From contig JAMLHW010000001.1 of assembly GCA_023954475.1 (NCBI GenBank), positions 62,001 through 126,000 of the forward strand: DNA of 64,000 nt, read 5' to 3'. The translations under genes were made by a program, and so were the position numbers. Source of the DNA: Anaerolineae bacterium. GTDB taxonomy: Bacteria; Chloroflexota; Anaerolineae; Promineifilales; Promineifilaceae. Shown one piece after another: positions 16,578-25,511 of this stretch (its first letter is position 1; each line of letters opens with the position of its first letter). Below the pieces are notes generated by a model. The model was not told where the DNA came from, did not search any database, and saw nothing but the letters and a program-made list of their open reading frames with translations.

Positions 16578-16723
16578 CCGCAGTCAGAGCGGCGCATCGG
16601 CTTGTCGTCATGGGGCAGCGGACTCCGGACGTCATGATTGGGCCGATTCACCCTCATTGATCCGTGGTATGTGACTGGCTGAGATTTCGGCCGAATCCCA
16701 CCACATTCACCTGACTTACCGTG

Positions 16724-16729
16724 TATAAT
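16724..16729 (+). promoter_or_regulatory. -10 element, leaderless biotinyl-protein mRNA
   Basis: A perfect TATAAT ends seven bases before the ATG at 16737, so transcription should begin at or next to the start codon. There is no Shine-Dalgarno and no clear -35. Confidence 0.65.
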
Positions 16730-16736
16730 TGCAGCA

Positions 16737-17228
16737 ATGAAAGCCAAATTGCGAATCAACGGCGAAGAACGCGACATCGACATCATCCGCCAGGGCGATC
16801 AATTGCGCATCACAATAGACGGTGTAACCAGTGAATGCCGCCTTGTCCACAGCGACGGTGCCCTGTTTGTGCTCGAACACGACAATCGCCGCCTGCGCGC
16901 TGCCGGACTGGCGAACGGTGACAAACGCCATTTATGGCACAACGGCCACATCTTCAGCTATGAACGCGTGCAAGCCGCCGGAAGGGGCGCTGCTGATGAC
17001 GCTCAAGGATCACTCTCCGCATCAATTCCCGCCGTTGTCACCCAGGTGCTCGTGCAAATCGGACAACGCGTTGCTGCTGGTGACAAGCTAATTTTGCTCG
17101 AGTCGATGAAGATGATGATCCCCATCGTTGCCCCTGATGACGGCGTCGTCACCGCCCTCAACTGTGCAGCCGGTGACGCCGTGCAGCCGGGTGTCCCACT
17201 CATCGAAGTCGCCCCGTTGATCGATTAA
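16737..17228 (+). CDS. Biotinyl carrier protein (acyl-CoA carboxylase type)
   Basis: A 163-residue protein whose last 75 residues form a biotinyl/lipoyl domain with ESMKMMIPI, where the Lys of MKM is the biotinylation site, followed by the GVV...GDAVQPG hammerhead turn. The N-terminal half is a beta-rich region as in stand-alone carriers next to acyl-CoA or pyruvate carboxylases. No carboxylase subunit is encoded nearby, so its partner must be elsewhere. It has a -10 element seven bases upstream and probably a leaderless mRNA. Confidence 0.85.
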   Translation: MKAKLRINGEERDIDIIRQGDQLRITIDGVTSECRLVHSDGALFVLEHDNRRLRAAGLANGDKRHLWHNGHIFSYERVQAAGRGAADDAQGSLSASIPAVVTQVLVQIGQRVAAGDKLILLESMKMMIPIVAPDDGVVTALNCAAGDAVQPGVPLIEVAPLID

Positions 17229-17391
17229 TCTCATCTCCTGATCGCATTCAACAATTCTCACAAACCACGCCCTTGACCTGCTAAACAGCCTCACTTGCGG
17301 TACAACAGACTCTCAACGACCGTCTTGGACACCGGCACCAAGCTAACCTTGCCGGGTGTCAGACAGCAACTGCCATAGTGCGAGGAGTTCC

Positions 17392-18495
17392 ATGCACACA
17401 TCACGACTGGAGAAATTGCGTCACCATTTGCGCGACGCCGAATTGGGTGGCATCGTCATCATGCCGGGCAACAACATGGTTTATCTGTCCGGCATTCACA
17501 GCCACATCAGCGAACGGCCGATTTTGCTGTTTCTGTTTGCCGACCAGCCACCGGCGATCATTATTCCAACGCTGGAGGCGATGAAAGCAGAAGATGTGGG
17601 TGTAGCACCTGAGCGCATTTTCGGTTGGACCGATGTCGATGGGTATCGCGCAGCGTTTGCACGAGCCGCCGACGCGCTGCAACTCAATGGTCGCGTATTG
17701 GGCGTGGAAGCCGAGACGATGCGCGTGCTGGAATACAAAGCATTGCAGTCGGTTGCCCCGGAGCTGGTGCTGGAATACGCCGATGGCTTGTTGTCTGCTA
17801 TGCGTCTGCGCAAAGATGCCGGTGAGATTGCCGCGCTGCGCAAGGCCGTCGCCGTAGCTGAAGACGCTATCGAAGCGCTGCTGCCACAGATCAAGATCGG
17901 CATGACAGAAAGAGAAGTCGCCGGCAAGCTGGTATTGGCGCTGGTCGATGCAGGGGCCGATGCGCCGGCATTTCGGCCGATTGTCTCTACTGGCCCCAAC
18001 GCGGCATCACCCCACGCCGTACCGACCGATCGACCGCTTCAATCCGGCGACTTGCTCGTCATTGACTGGGGCGCCAAAGTCGACGATTACGCCTCCGACA
18101 TCACCCGCACCTACGCTGTCGGCGACATCGACGAGAGAAGCCGTGCCTATTACGCCGCGGTGCAAGCTGCCAATGCAGCCGGTGTCGCCGCATCACAACC
18201 AGGAGCCAGCGGTCAGGATATTGACCGGGCAGCACGCCGTGCCATCGTCGCCGCCGGTTTTGGCGACTACTTCATCCACCGCACGGGACATGGCCTGGGC
18301 ATGGGCGAACACGAACCGCCGTCGCTGATGGAAGGAAATACGACGCCGCTGCCGGTAGGCGCTGTGTTTACCGTTGAGCCGGGCGTGTATGTGCCGGGTG
18401 TGGCCGGTGTCCGTATTGAGGATGATGTGTGGCTTTCGGCCGAAGGCGGCGTTTGTCTCACAACACTCTCCCGCGAGTTGCGCCATGTCGGCTAG
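17392..18495 (+). CDS. M24 family Xaa-Pro peptidase
   Basis: A 367-residue aminopeptidase P/prolidase-like protein: creatinase N-terminal domain followed by a pita-bread catalytic domain. Metal ligands are visible: two Asp in LVIDWGAKVDDYASDITR, His in HRTGHGLGM, Glu in FTVEPGVY and Glu in VRIEDDV. It cleaves X-Pro dipeptides or N-terminal X-Pro bonds, probably in the cytoplasm. The ATG at 17392 has GAGGAG at good spacing and is preferred to a GTG 36 bases upstream. It overlaps the following lipoprotein gene by 11 bases. Confidence 0.9.
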   Translation: MHTSRLEKLRHHLRDAELGGIVIMPGNNMVYLSGIHSHISERPILLFLFADQPPAIIIPTLEAMKAEDVGVAPERIFGWTDVDGYRAAFARAADALQLNGRVLGVEAETMRVLEYKALQSVAPELVLEYADGLLSAMRLRKDAGEIAALRKAVAVAEDAIEALLPQIKIGMTEREVAGKLVLALVDAGADAPAFRPIVSTGPNAASPHAVPTDRPLQSGDLLVIDWGAKVDDYASDITRTYAVGDIDERSRAYYAAVQAANAAGVAASQPGASGQDIDRAARRAIVAAGFGDYFIHRTGHGLGMGEHEPPSLMEGNTTPLPVGAVFTVEPGVYVPGVAGVRIEDDVWLSAEGGVCLTTLSRELRHVG

Positions 18496-19756
18496 AGTTT
18501 TATGGTTGGTGCTGTTGTTAGCCGTGCTGGTAACTGCGTGCCAGGAAACGACGACGCAAGGTACAGATACGCAAGGTACAGATACGCCGCTGCCACTCCC
18601 ACCAACTGTTATCGCCGACAGTTATCCGGTCGTCACAGCACCGGAGTCGCCGGACATGACCGTGACGCCGTCGAGCGCTGATGCAGCCACAGAGGAATTC
18701 GATACGTTTTTGCCGTCGGTCGGCACGGCGCAAGATGCTACGCCGACACCGACACCGAACGCTGATTCGGCCGAACCGCAGCCGACGCCGACCCCATCAG
18801 TCAGCCCGACCGTTGATTTTGCCGCTGCCCGCGCTGAATTGCTGGCACAGGGGCAAGAATTGGCCTTTAACAAAATCGGTTTTCATGTCGGTGTCGGCGG
18901 CAATGCTGTCGGCATCGGAGACTGGATGCGCCGCCTCGACGAAGCCGGCGTCCCCTTCACGCTCAAGAGCGTCGATAATTCCGGGCCGTTAGTCGAAGCG
19001 CAAGAAATTATGCGCAACAGCGACGTGCCGCACGTGCTCATCTTCCGCACCACCGGCAACGACGTACCCGACTACAATTTGTCGCCGATCCGGGCCGCAG
19101 CCGAACATTGGGCATGGCACCGTGACCGTTTTCCGCCGGAACTGGATCGCAATCTGGTATGGCTGGAAACGATGAACGAACTGGACAAAAATCGCTCGGA
19201 GTGGCTGGCGGAGTTTGCGCTGGAAACGGCGCGTCTGGCGCGAGCCGAAGGGTTCCGCTGGGCGGCGTTCGGCTGGGCAGCCGGAGAACCGGAACCGGAA
19301 GATTGGGAAGGACCAAAGATGTTGGAGTTCCTGCGGCTGGCGGGTGACAATCCCGACACCATCGGCATTGCCCTTCATGAAGGCAGTTTTTCGGTCGATC
19401 ACATTGCCGAACGCTATCCGTACACAATCGGCCGATTTCTGAGTCTGTATGAAACGGCCGATCGCTACGGCATTCCGCGTCCCACCGTGTTCATCACCGA
19501 ATGGGGCTGGGAAGCGTTTGCCGTCCCGGATCCGGGCAAAGCCATCGAGCATATCAAATGGGCGGCCTCTCTCTACGCGCCGTTCCCCGAAGTGAAAGGC
19601 GCGGCCATCTGGTATCTGGGTGGCGGTTTTGACCCGATTCACGAGCAAGCCCAACGCCTGATTGCGCCTGTCACCGAATACAGCTTGCGCAATTACTTTG
19701 CCGTCCCACAGCCGCCGGAATCGGCCGAAGCCGATCCTGACTTATATGCGCCGTAA
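18485..19756 (+). CDS. Lipoprotein with glycoside-hydrolase-like TIM-barrel domain
   Basis: A 423-residue protein with a lipoprotein signal (LLLAVLVTAC, Cys about residue 19). A Thr/Pro-rich linker to about residue 115 includes a 12-base tandem repeat coding for QGTDTQGTDT and a TPTPTPN stretch. A TIM-barrel-like domain follows, with Glu in ETMNELDKN and Glu in FITEWGWEAF placed as acid/base and nucleophile of clan GH-A enzymes. It is likely anchored outside the membrane and acts on a polysaccharide. The substrate is unknown; loss of hydrolase activity cannot be excluded. It is translated from an overlap with the peptidase gene. Confidence 0.75.
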   Translation: MSARVLWLVLLLAVLVTACQETTTQGTDTQGTDTPLPLPPTVIADSYPVVTAPESPDMTVTPSSADAATEEFDTFLPSVGTAQDATPTPTPNADSAEPQPTPTPSVSPTVDFAAARAELLAQGQELAFNKIGFHVGVGGNAVGIGDWMRRLDEAGVPFTLKSVDNSGPLVEAQEIMRNSDVPHVLIFRTTGNDVPDYNLSPIRAAAEHWAWHRDRFPPELDRNLVWLETMNELDKNRSEWLAEFALETARLARAEGFRWAAFGWAAGEPEPEDWEGPKMLEFLRLAGDNPDTIGIALHEGSFSVDHIAERYPYTIGRFLSLYETADRYGIPRPTVFITEWGWEAFAVPDPGKAIEHIKWAASLYAPFPEVKGAAIWYLGGGFDPIHEQAQRLIAPVTEYSLRNYFAVPQPPESAEADPDLYAP

Positions 19757-19775
19757 GACACCAACGCAACACCAT

Positions 19776-19811
19776 CAAAAATAGAAGCCTGCTGTATGAG
19801 CAGGCTTCTAT
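19776..19811 (-). terminator. Terminator between convergent genes
   Basis: An 11-to-13-bp stem (AGAAGCCTGCT/AGCAGGCTTCT) with a five-base loop. The T5 run is on the minus strand, so it mainly ends the FAD-reductase transcript. Confidence 0.8.
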
Positions 19812-19832
19812 CCAATGATAAAAGGTTATCGA

Positions 19833-20990
19833 TTACAATTTCGACAAGAACATATTGGCAAATCCGCTTTTGCCACCCGACAATTTGAGCAGAACGTCGA
19901 CAGTAATCGGCAAATTCATCAACCAGCGTTGCATCAAATAAGCCTTTTTCATGTTTGGCCACAACTCATCATCACAACGGGACTCAAACTGTTCCAAGAA
20001 TGCTTCAGACAAATCACCTGCTTCCAGCGCTCTTTGCGTCACGTCAGCTGCAATGCGGGCCGAAATCATACTGTTGTGAATCCCACCACCCGTCAGCGGA
20101 TTAATAAATGCGCCCGCATCGCCAATTAACAAAGCCCCATTATAAGCGCGTTTGATTTTCTTGATCGAGCCAAACTTGAGCGGCCAACGCTTCAAACCGG
20201 TCATCTTCCACCCCGGTTTAAGGCGCGGTTTGATGCTCGGCAGACCCAGGAATTCATCCATCATATCGTTCAAATCACTGTTTGTTTCTTTGAACTTGTC
20301 GGTGCGCATTCCCAATCCAACATTGGCTTCATCCGTCTTCGTGGGAAATATCCACGCATATCCCGGCAAAATCGAATTGTACAAATAAAATTCGACCTCG
20401 TGCGGCATAATTTCCAGGCCATGAATGTAGGCGCGAACAGCAACAGCACTATGTTCCAGCGGGTGTTTATCATCACGCAATGCACGCGCCATCACCGATG
20501 ATACGCCGTCAGCGGCAATGACGACTTTTGAGCGCACTTCCTCTGTCGATCCGTTAAAACGCGCCTTTACGCCGACGGTACGGTCATTTTCAATGATCGG
20601 CCCCATGACCTGCGCCTGGCAAAACTCAACCCCACTTTCCACAGCGTGCTCTTTCAGCAAGGCATCGAAGTAAATGCGCGGCGTGATCATCGAACTATGG
20701 TCCGTTTCAGCAAACTCCGCGTGGACATCATAGCCGCGAGGTGATGCGAGGTACATTTTCTTTACGGGGTAAAATTCGCCACGTTCAATTGCCGCTTCGA
20801 TCTTGTCACCGGCACCATAGTTGTACAGAAGCTCAATAGCGCCGGCAGGAACAGCGTCGCCGCAAATCTTGTCACGGGGAAACTGCTGGCGATCCAGCAA
20901 CAGCACGTCACGGCCTTCGCGTGCCAGCACCATAGCTGCAGTTGAACCGGCCGGGCCGGCACCAACTACAATAATCTCACGTTCTTCCAT
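19833..20990 (-). CDS. Geranylgeranyl-reductase-family FAD oxidoreductase
   Basis: A 385-residue flavoprotein. The dinucleotide-binding motif VVGAGPAGSTAA is at residues 8-19, the family motif DKICGDAVPAG near 40, and the second FAD motif GDAGAFINPLTGGGI near 290. The family reduces isoprenoid double bonds in chlorophyll side chains, archaeal lipids or menaquinones. No photosynthesis gene is nearby, so an isoprenoid-quinone or lipid role is likelier. GGAAG lies before the ATG. No palindrome TCGGCCGA occurs in this gene. Confidence 0.85.
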   Translation of the reverse strand: MEEREIIVVGAGPAGSTAAMVLAREGRDVLLLDRQQFPRDKICGDAVPAGAIELLYNYGAGDKIEAAIERGEFYPVKKMYLASPRGYDVHAEFAETDHSSMITPRIYFDALLKEHAVESGVEFCQAQVMGPIIENDRTVGVKARFNGSTEEVRSKVVIAADGVSSVMARALRDDKHPLEHSAVAVRAYIHGLEIMPHEVEFYLYNSILPGYAWIFPTKTDEANVGLGMRTDKFKETNSDLNDMMDEFLGLPSIKPRLKPGWKMTGLKRWPLKFGSIKKIKRAYNGALLIGDAGAFINPLTGGGIHNSMISARIAADVTQRALEAGDLSEAFLEQFESRCDDELWPNMKKAYLMQRWLMNLPITVDVLLKLSGGKSGFANMFLSKL

Positions 20991-21216
20991 TGTTTATATC
21001 TTCCTTGCGCAACACCCGGTTAAAGAAATGGATTTTTCAGGAAGTTACCTGCTTTCCAGGCAAAAATCGGTTTTCTCCAGGCAGCGTCGGGTGCTATTTC
21101 CATGTTCAAACAGCGCAAAATCAGTCTCTGAATTGACTTGCGCGGGGAAAAGTGTAACAAATTTCGCTTTGAAATGGTAATCGAAGGCGGTGAGTGGTTG
21201 CAATTCCGGACACGCT

Positions 21217-21693
21217 TCACTTGCGCGGAGGGAGATGGTATGTATCCAATACAAAGCTTAACAGCCCGCGACACCCATCAACGACCAGTGTATAAACGTT
21301 GTCAAATCCGCCGGAATAATATGGATCGGGCACTTCGCGCAGTGTCGTTTCTGTAGCAAAGTCGAGCAGGCGGTAAAGGTGCGGATGGTCGCCAAAGCGT
21401 TTCAGGTCGCGCAGGTTGCTATTATCCATAGCGACCACGATTGTATCGGGATCGCGCATATCGCTGCGACTCACCTGCTGTGCCCGGCCTTCATAGGCGA
21501 TGCCGTGACGTGCCAGCACAGCACGCGTGCCGCTGTGTGCACGTTCACCGACATGCCACGCACCGGTACCGGCCGATTCGACGATGATCTGATCATCGCG
21601 CCCCGCATCGTTCACCATTTGCTGAAACACAGCTTCAGCCATCGGTGAGCGGCAAATATTGCCCAGGCACACAAAGAGAACACGTACCATCAT
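21217..21693 (-). CDS. Low-molecular-weight protein-tyrosine phosphatase
   Basis: A 158-residue enzyme with the P-loop CLGNICRS near the N-terminus (Cys nucleophile, Arg phosphate binder) and the general acid Asp in VPDPYYSGG. It dephosphorylates phosphotyrosine; arsenate-reductase-like activity is a related alternative. I start it at the tandem ATG-ATG (21693/21690), since family members begin only three to five residues before VLFVC. A longer frame reaching 21807 would run into rnpB. No Shine-Dalgarno is visible. Confidence 0.9.
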   Translation of the reverse strand: MMVRVLFVCLGNICRSPMAEAVFQQMVNDAGRDDQIIVESAGTGAWHVGERAHSGTRAVLARHGIAYEGRAQQVSRSDMRDPDTIVVAMDNSNLRDLKRFGDHPHLYRLLDFATETTLREVPDPYYSGGFDNVYTLVVDGCRGLLSFVLDTYHLPPRK

Positions 21694-21801
21694 GGTTTTG
21701 TTACAGTCAAATGCTCGTTGCGCTCTGGTGTTGAAGCACAAGCAACTTGACCGTTGAACTGGTGAACAAACAGCCCACGCTCGTATTTTGCAAATGAAAG
21801 T

Positions 21802-22206
21802 ACCCAAGTCAACCTGTAAGCCGCATTCTGTTCCCCGGTTGGGGCGGTAATCATCTATCTGGGAGCGACTTTACAGTCGCCCTCGTGCGGTCTACCCAGG
21901 TGTCGAACGGTACGAGTAGCCCCGTGAGCGACGACCGCAGTCGCCGTCTTTCACCCTGCTTGACCTTGCTCCCGGCGGGGTTTGCCTGGCCGGTGACATT
22001 GCTGCCACCGCCGGTGGTCTCTTACACCACCGTTTCACGCTCACCGGCGATTCGGCCGAAGCCAATTCGCTTGGGCAATACACCTCTCTGTTGCACTTGC
22101 CGTCGGGTCGCCCCGCCCGGCTGTTAGCCGGCGCCGTACTCTATGGAGTGCGGACTTTCCTCGGCCGATGCATGACACCGACCGCGATTACCCGGCTGAC
22201 TTGGGT
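21802..22206 (-). ncRNA. rnpB: RNase P RNA, bacterial type A
   Basis: The 405-nt RNA cleaves tRNA 5' leaders. On the minus strand it begins ACCCAAGTCAGCC, which pairs with GGTTGACTTGGGT at the 3' end as helix P1 (13 bp, one G-U). The universal GAGGAAAGTCC (P4 5' strand) is present, as are AGGGTGAAA and the 3' block with ACAGAATGCGGCTTA. Two TCGGCCGA palindromes lie inside (about 22051 and 22161). One is immediately before GAGGAAAGTCC; the other forms a local hairpin arm GGCTTCGGCCGAATCGCC. A good promoter precedes it. Confidence 0.95.
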
Positions 22207-22212
22207 AGCTTG

Positions 22213-22241
22213 ATCGTAGCATCGGCACAAAATGGCGTCAA
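22213..22241 (-). promoter_or_regulatory. rnpB promoter
   Basis: On the minus strand: TTGACG (22236-22241), 17 bases, TACGAT (22213-22218, preceded by TGC), then six bases to the mapped 5' end of P1. Confidence 0.85.
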
Positions 22242-22266
22242 GTTCGGCCGACTCAATGTCGCAACA

Positions 22267-22275
22267 TGCTATAAT
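22267..22275 (+). promoter_or_regulatory. Extended -10 promoter of hypCDE
   Basis: TGCTATAAT is a consensus extended -10. No clear -35 at the usual distance. It is 37 bases upstream of hypC, back-to-back with the rnpB promoter. Confidence 0.7.
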
Positions 22276-22312
22276 GTGTCAAGTCACAGTGAAGACATAT
22301 GCGGAGGCAATG

Positions 22313-22588
22313 ATGTGTTTGGGTATTCCAGGCAAAGTGGTTGAGATTTACGAAAAACACGGCACGCGCATGGGCAAAGTCGATTTTGGCGGCATCGTCA
22401 AAGAAACTTGCTTGTCTTTTGTGCCTGAAGTCGAGGTCGGTGACTACACCATCATCCACGTCGGCTTCGCTATCACACAACTGGACGAAGAAGCCGCGCT
22501 GGAGACGTTGGCAGAAATCAGGCAAATGGGCTTACTCGAGGAAGAGTTGTTGGCTGATGAGGACGAGCACGAGGACGTGCTATCGTGA
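22313..22588 (+). CDS. hypC: Hydrogenase maturation chaperone HypC
   Basis: A 91-residue chaperone that carries the Fe(CN)2CO precursor from HypD to the hydrogenase large subunit. The N-terminal MCLGIPGKV, with essential Cys 2, fixes the start at the second of two adjacent ATGs (22313), because the family always begins M-C. GGAGG lies seven bases upstream. The C-terminus is acidic. It overlaps hypD by four bases. Confidence 0.95.
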   Translation: MCLGIPGKVVEIYEKHGTRMGKVDFGGIVKETCLSFVPEVEVGDYTIIHVGFAITQLDEEAALETLAEIRQMGLLEEELLADEDEHEDVLS

Positions 22589-23706
22589 AATACCTGGATG
22601 AGTTTCGCGATCCGGCGTTGGCGCGGGCGTTATTGGACGACATCGGCCGAATCACAACCCAGCCGTGGGCGATCATGGAAGTATGTGGCGGTCAGACCCA
22701 TTCCATCATCCGCAACGGCATCGACCAACTGCTACCCCCTGAAATCGAACTGATTCACGGTCCTGGCTGCCCCGTTTGCGTCACGCCGCTGGAGACCATC
22801 GACAAGGCTCTGGCGATTGCTGCACTGCCCGGCGTCATCTTCTGCTCATTCGGCGACATGCTGCGCGTGCCTGGTAGCATTAAAAACCTGCTGCAAATCA
22901 AAAGTGAAGGCGGCGATGTGCGCATCGTCTACTCGCCACTCGACGCGTTACAGATCGCCCGCGACAATCCCGACAAACAGGTCGTTTTCTTTGGCATCGG
23001 TTTTGAAACGACCGCGCCGGCCAATGCGATGGCCGTTTTTCAGGCCAAACAGCAGGGGCTTAGCAATTTTAGCATGCTCGTTTCGCACGTTCTCGTGCCG
23101 CCGGCCATCGAGGCAATCATGCAATCGCCGACCAACCGCGTACAGGGCTTTCTGGCCGCCGGTCACGTGTGCAGTGTCATGGGCTATTGGCAATACGAAC
23201 CGCTGGCAGCAGCGTACCATGTCCCGATTGTCGTCACCGGCTTTGAGCCGTTGGATGTGTTGCAGGGGATTCGGATGGTCGTGCAGCAACTCGAAGACGG
23301 TCGTGCTGCAGTGGAAAATGCATATCCACGCGCGACGCAACTGGATGGCAATAGTCCGGCGCAAAACCTGATCGCTGCTGTGTTTGAGGTCGGGGATCGC
23401 AACTGGCGCGGCATCGGCCGAATTCCCGCTAGCGGCTGGCATTTGCGCGCTGAGTACGCCGCTTACGACGCCGAACAACGCTTTGACGTTGCCGATATCC
23501 GCACCGTCGAATCGCCTTTGTGCCGCAGCGGCGAGGTGCTGCAAGGCATGATCAAACCCAATGAATGCGCCGCATTCGGCAAAGAATGCACGCCACGCAA
23601 TCCACTGGGCGCAACGATGGTCTCCAGCGAAGGGGCGTGCGCAGCGTATTTCAATTACGGGCGTTTTGTAGAACTTGATACGGTTCAAGTGGCGGGAGGC
23701 ACGTAA
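22585..23706 (+). CDS. hypD: Hydrogenase maturation protein HypD
   Basis: A 373-residue iron-sulfur scaffold for Fe(CN)2CO assembly. It shows the signature blocks [10 protein letters not shown] (Cys 34), [17 protein letters not shown], and the C-terminal [4Fe-4S] region with [20 protein letters not shown]. The start is a GTG inside GTGA overlapping the hypC stop, giving the typical MKYLDEFRD. hypC, hypD and hypE form one operon. Confidence 0.96.
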   Translation: MKYLDEFRDPALARALLDDIGRITTQPWAIMEVCGGQTHSIIRNGIDQLLPPEIELIHGPGCPVCVTPLETIDKALAIAALPGVIFCSFGDMLRVPGSIKNLLQIKSEGGDVRIVYSPLDALQIARDNPDKQVVFFGIGFETTAPANAMAVFQAKQQGLSNFSMLVSHVLVPPAIEAIMQSPTNRVQGFLAAGHVCSVMGYWQYEPLAAAYHVPIVVTGFEPLDVLQGIRMVVQQLEDGRAAVENAYPRATQLDGNSPAQNLIAAVFEVGDRNWRGIGRIPASGWHLRAEYAAYDAEQRFDVADIRTVESPLCRSGEVLQGMIKPNECAAFGKECTPRNPLGATMVSSEGACAAYFNYGRFVELDTVQVAGGT

Positions 23707-23750
23707 CAAATCCGGCTTGCCCGTTTGCAATTTGCTCCCTGTAATCTGCT

Positions 23751-24806
23751 ATGAGTGAAATAACCTTCGACGGCTGGACGTGCCCGCTCCCGCTCCGCGA
23801 CTATCCGACCATTGTCATGGGTCATGGTGGTGGCGGAAAATTATCGGCCGAATTGATCCAGCACCTCTTTTTGCCTGCCTTCGCCAACGATGCACTGACC
23901 AACCTCGGTGACAGCGCCGTCATCCAGTTCGAAGGCGCACGACTCGCCGTTTCCACCGATTCGTTTGTCGTGCGGCCACTCTTCTTCCCCGGCGGTGACA
24001 TTGGCAAACTCGCCGTTCACGGCACAGTGAACGATGTCGCCATGAGTGGCGCAAAGCCCGTCTACCTGACATGCGGCTTCATCATCGAAGAAGGGCTGCC
24101 ACTGGACACATTGGGTCGTATCGTCGACAGCATGGCGACGGCGGCGCGGGAAGCCGGTGTCCAATTGATCGCCGGTGACACCAAAGTGGTCGACAAAGGA
24201 CATGGCGACGGCGTCTACATCAACACGAGCGGCATCGGTGTCATTCCCCCCGGCGTCACCATTGCGCCAAATCGGGCGCAAGCGGGCGATGTCGTTTTGA
24301 TAAGCGGCACGATCGGCGACCACGGCATGGCGGTGATGAGCGAGCGTGAAGGATTGCAATTCGAGAGCGACATCGTCAGCGACACGGCGGCGCTCAACGG
24401 GTTGGTCACCGACATCCTGGCCGCGACACATGATGTCCATGTGCTGCGCGACCCGACGCGCGGCGGTGTGGCTTCGGCGCTCAACGAGATTGCACGCGCA
24501 TCACAGGTTGGCGTTGTGCTCGACGAACGCACCATTCCGGTCAATCCATCCGTACAGTCGGCATGTGACATGCTGGGGATGGATCCGTTGTTTGTCGCCA
24601 ACGAGGGTAAATTGTTGGCTATTGTGCCGGAAACCGTCGCTGAAACGGTGCTGGCTGTCATGCGGAGGCACCGGCTGGGTAAAGATAGTGCAATTATCGG
24701 CCGAATCACCTCCGACCATCCCGGTATCCTCGTCGCTCGCACCGGTATCGGCGGCACACGCGTTATCCCGCTGCAAATCGGCGAACAATTGCCGCGTATC
24801 TGCTAG
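23751..24806 (+). CDS. hypE: Hydrogenase maturation protein HypE
   Basis: A 351-residue ATP-dependent dehydratase that converts a C-terminal thiocarbamate to thiocyanate for the NiFe cofactor. The GHGGGGKLS loop is near residue 24, and the protein ends in PRIC, where the last Cys is the modified residue. It sits 44 bases after hypD. A possible promoter TTGCCC-17-TGTAAT ends five bases before the ATG, so it may also be made from a leaderless mRNA. No hydrogenase genes, hypA, hypB or hypF lie in the window. Confidence 0.96.
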   Translation: MSEITFDGWTCPLPLRDYPTIVMGHGGGGKLSAELIQHLFLPAFANDALTNLGDSAVIQFEGARLAVSTDSFVVRPLFFPGGDIGKLAVHGTVNDVAMSGAKPVYLTCGFIIEEGLPLDTLGRIVDSMATAAREAGVQLIAGDTKVVDKGHGDGVYINTSGIGVIPPGVTIAPNRAQAGDVVLISGTIGDHGMAVMSEREGLQFESDIVSDTAALNGLVTDILAATHDVHVLRDPTRGGVASALNEIARASQVGVVLDERTIPVNPSVQSACDMLGMDPLFVANEGKLLAIVPETVAETVLAVMRRHRLGKDSAIIGRITSDHPGILVARTGIGGTRVIPLQIGEQLPRIC

Positions 24807-24836
24807 TTGGTTCACCAATGACTGAGTTATGGCAGT

Positions 24837-24865
24837 GGTATCAATCAACATCAAAACTTGATACC
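24837..24865. other. Hairpin after hypE
   Basis: Inverted repeat GGTATCAA/TTGATACC with a 13-base loop, 31 bases after hypE. It lacks a T run, so it is a weak terminator or a processing/stability structure. Confidence 0.45.
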
Positions 24866-24902
24866 CCATTTCACTCGAAAAAACACATAACCGGAGATTC
24901 CC

Positions 24903-25292
24903 ATGAGTGATCAAATCGTCACCATCCGCCCCGAAAAAACCATTATGACCAAGCAACTGCTGCCCAATTTCGTCGGCATCTCGCAGGAAAGCGCCGGATC
25001 GACAGGACTGGCAATGAATATTGTCATCATTCCGCCCGGAGCAGCAGCCGCGCCACACTATCACGACGGATTTGAGACAGCCATTTACATTCTCGAAGGA
25101 TCGGTAAGGACACTGTACGGGCCTGGGTTGAAGCAGGAGACGATCAACCACGCCGGAGAGTTCATGTTTATTCCGGCCAATGTGCCCCACCAGCCGATCA
25201 ACATGAGCGCGACTGAGCCGGCCAAAGCGCTCATCGCTCGCAACGATCCCAACGAGCAGGAAAGTGTGGTTCCTTACGATCCAGAACAATGA
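24903..25292 (+). CDS. Cupin-domain protein
   Basis: A 129-residue single-domain cupin. Motif 1 is present as PHYHDGFETAIYILEGSV, with two His and one Glu as likely metal ligands, and motif 2 as FIPANVPHQPIN with the third His. CGGAG precedes the ATG. Metal-binding cupins range from isomerases to dioxygenases and regulators, so no reaction can be assigned. It follows hypE and precedes a tRNA gene and appears to be a single gene. Confidence 0.85.
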   Translation: MSDQIVTIRPEKTIMTKQLLPNFVGISQESAGSTGLAMNIVIIPPGAAAAPHYHDGFETAIYILEGSVRTLYGPGLKQETINHAGEFMFIPANVPHQPINMSATEPAKALIARNDPNEQESVVPYDPEQ

Positions 25293-25319
25293 CAATTACA
25301 TTCAGCTGGCGAAGTAATA

Positions 25320-25349
25320 TTGCCACACAGTAGCAGATTGCCGTACAAT
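25320..25349 (+). promoter_or_regulatory. tRNA-Arg promoter
   Basis: TTGCCA (25320-25325), 18 bases, TACAAT (25344-25349), ending ten bases before the mature tRNA. Confidence 0.7.
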
Positions 25350-25359
25350 GGGAGCGTAA

Positions 25360-25432
<73 letters not shown>

Positions 25433-25445
25433 CAGGAAAAGGCAG

Positions 25446-25491
25446 AAAGATGAATGATGAAGGTCAAGATGCCTTTGTAATTCATCTTTTT
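25446..25491 (+). terminator. Terminator after tRNA-Arg
   Basis: Ten-bp stem AAAGATGAAT/ATTCATCTTT with a 24-base loop, ending in a run of T. Confidence 0.75.
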
Positions 25492-25511
25492 TGCGTTCAG
25501 GTGGTGTTTTG

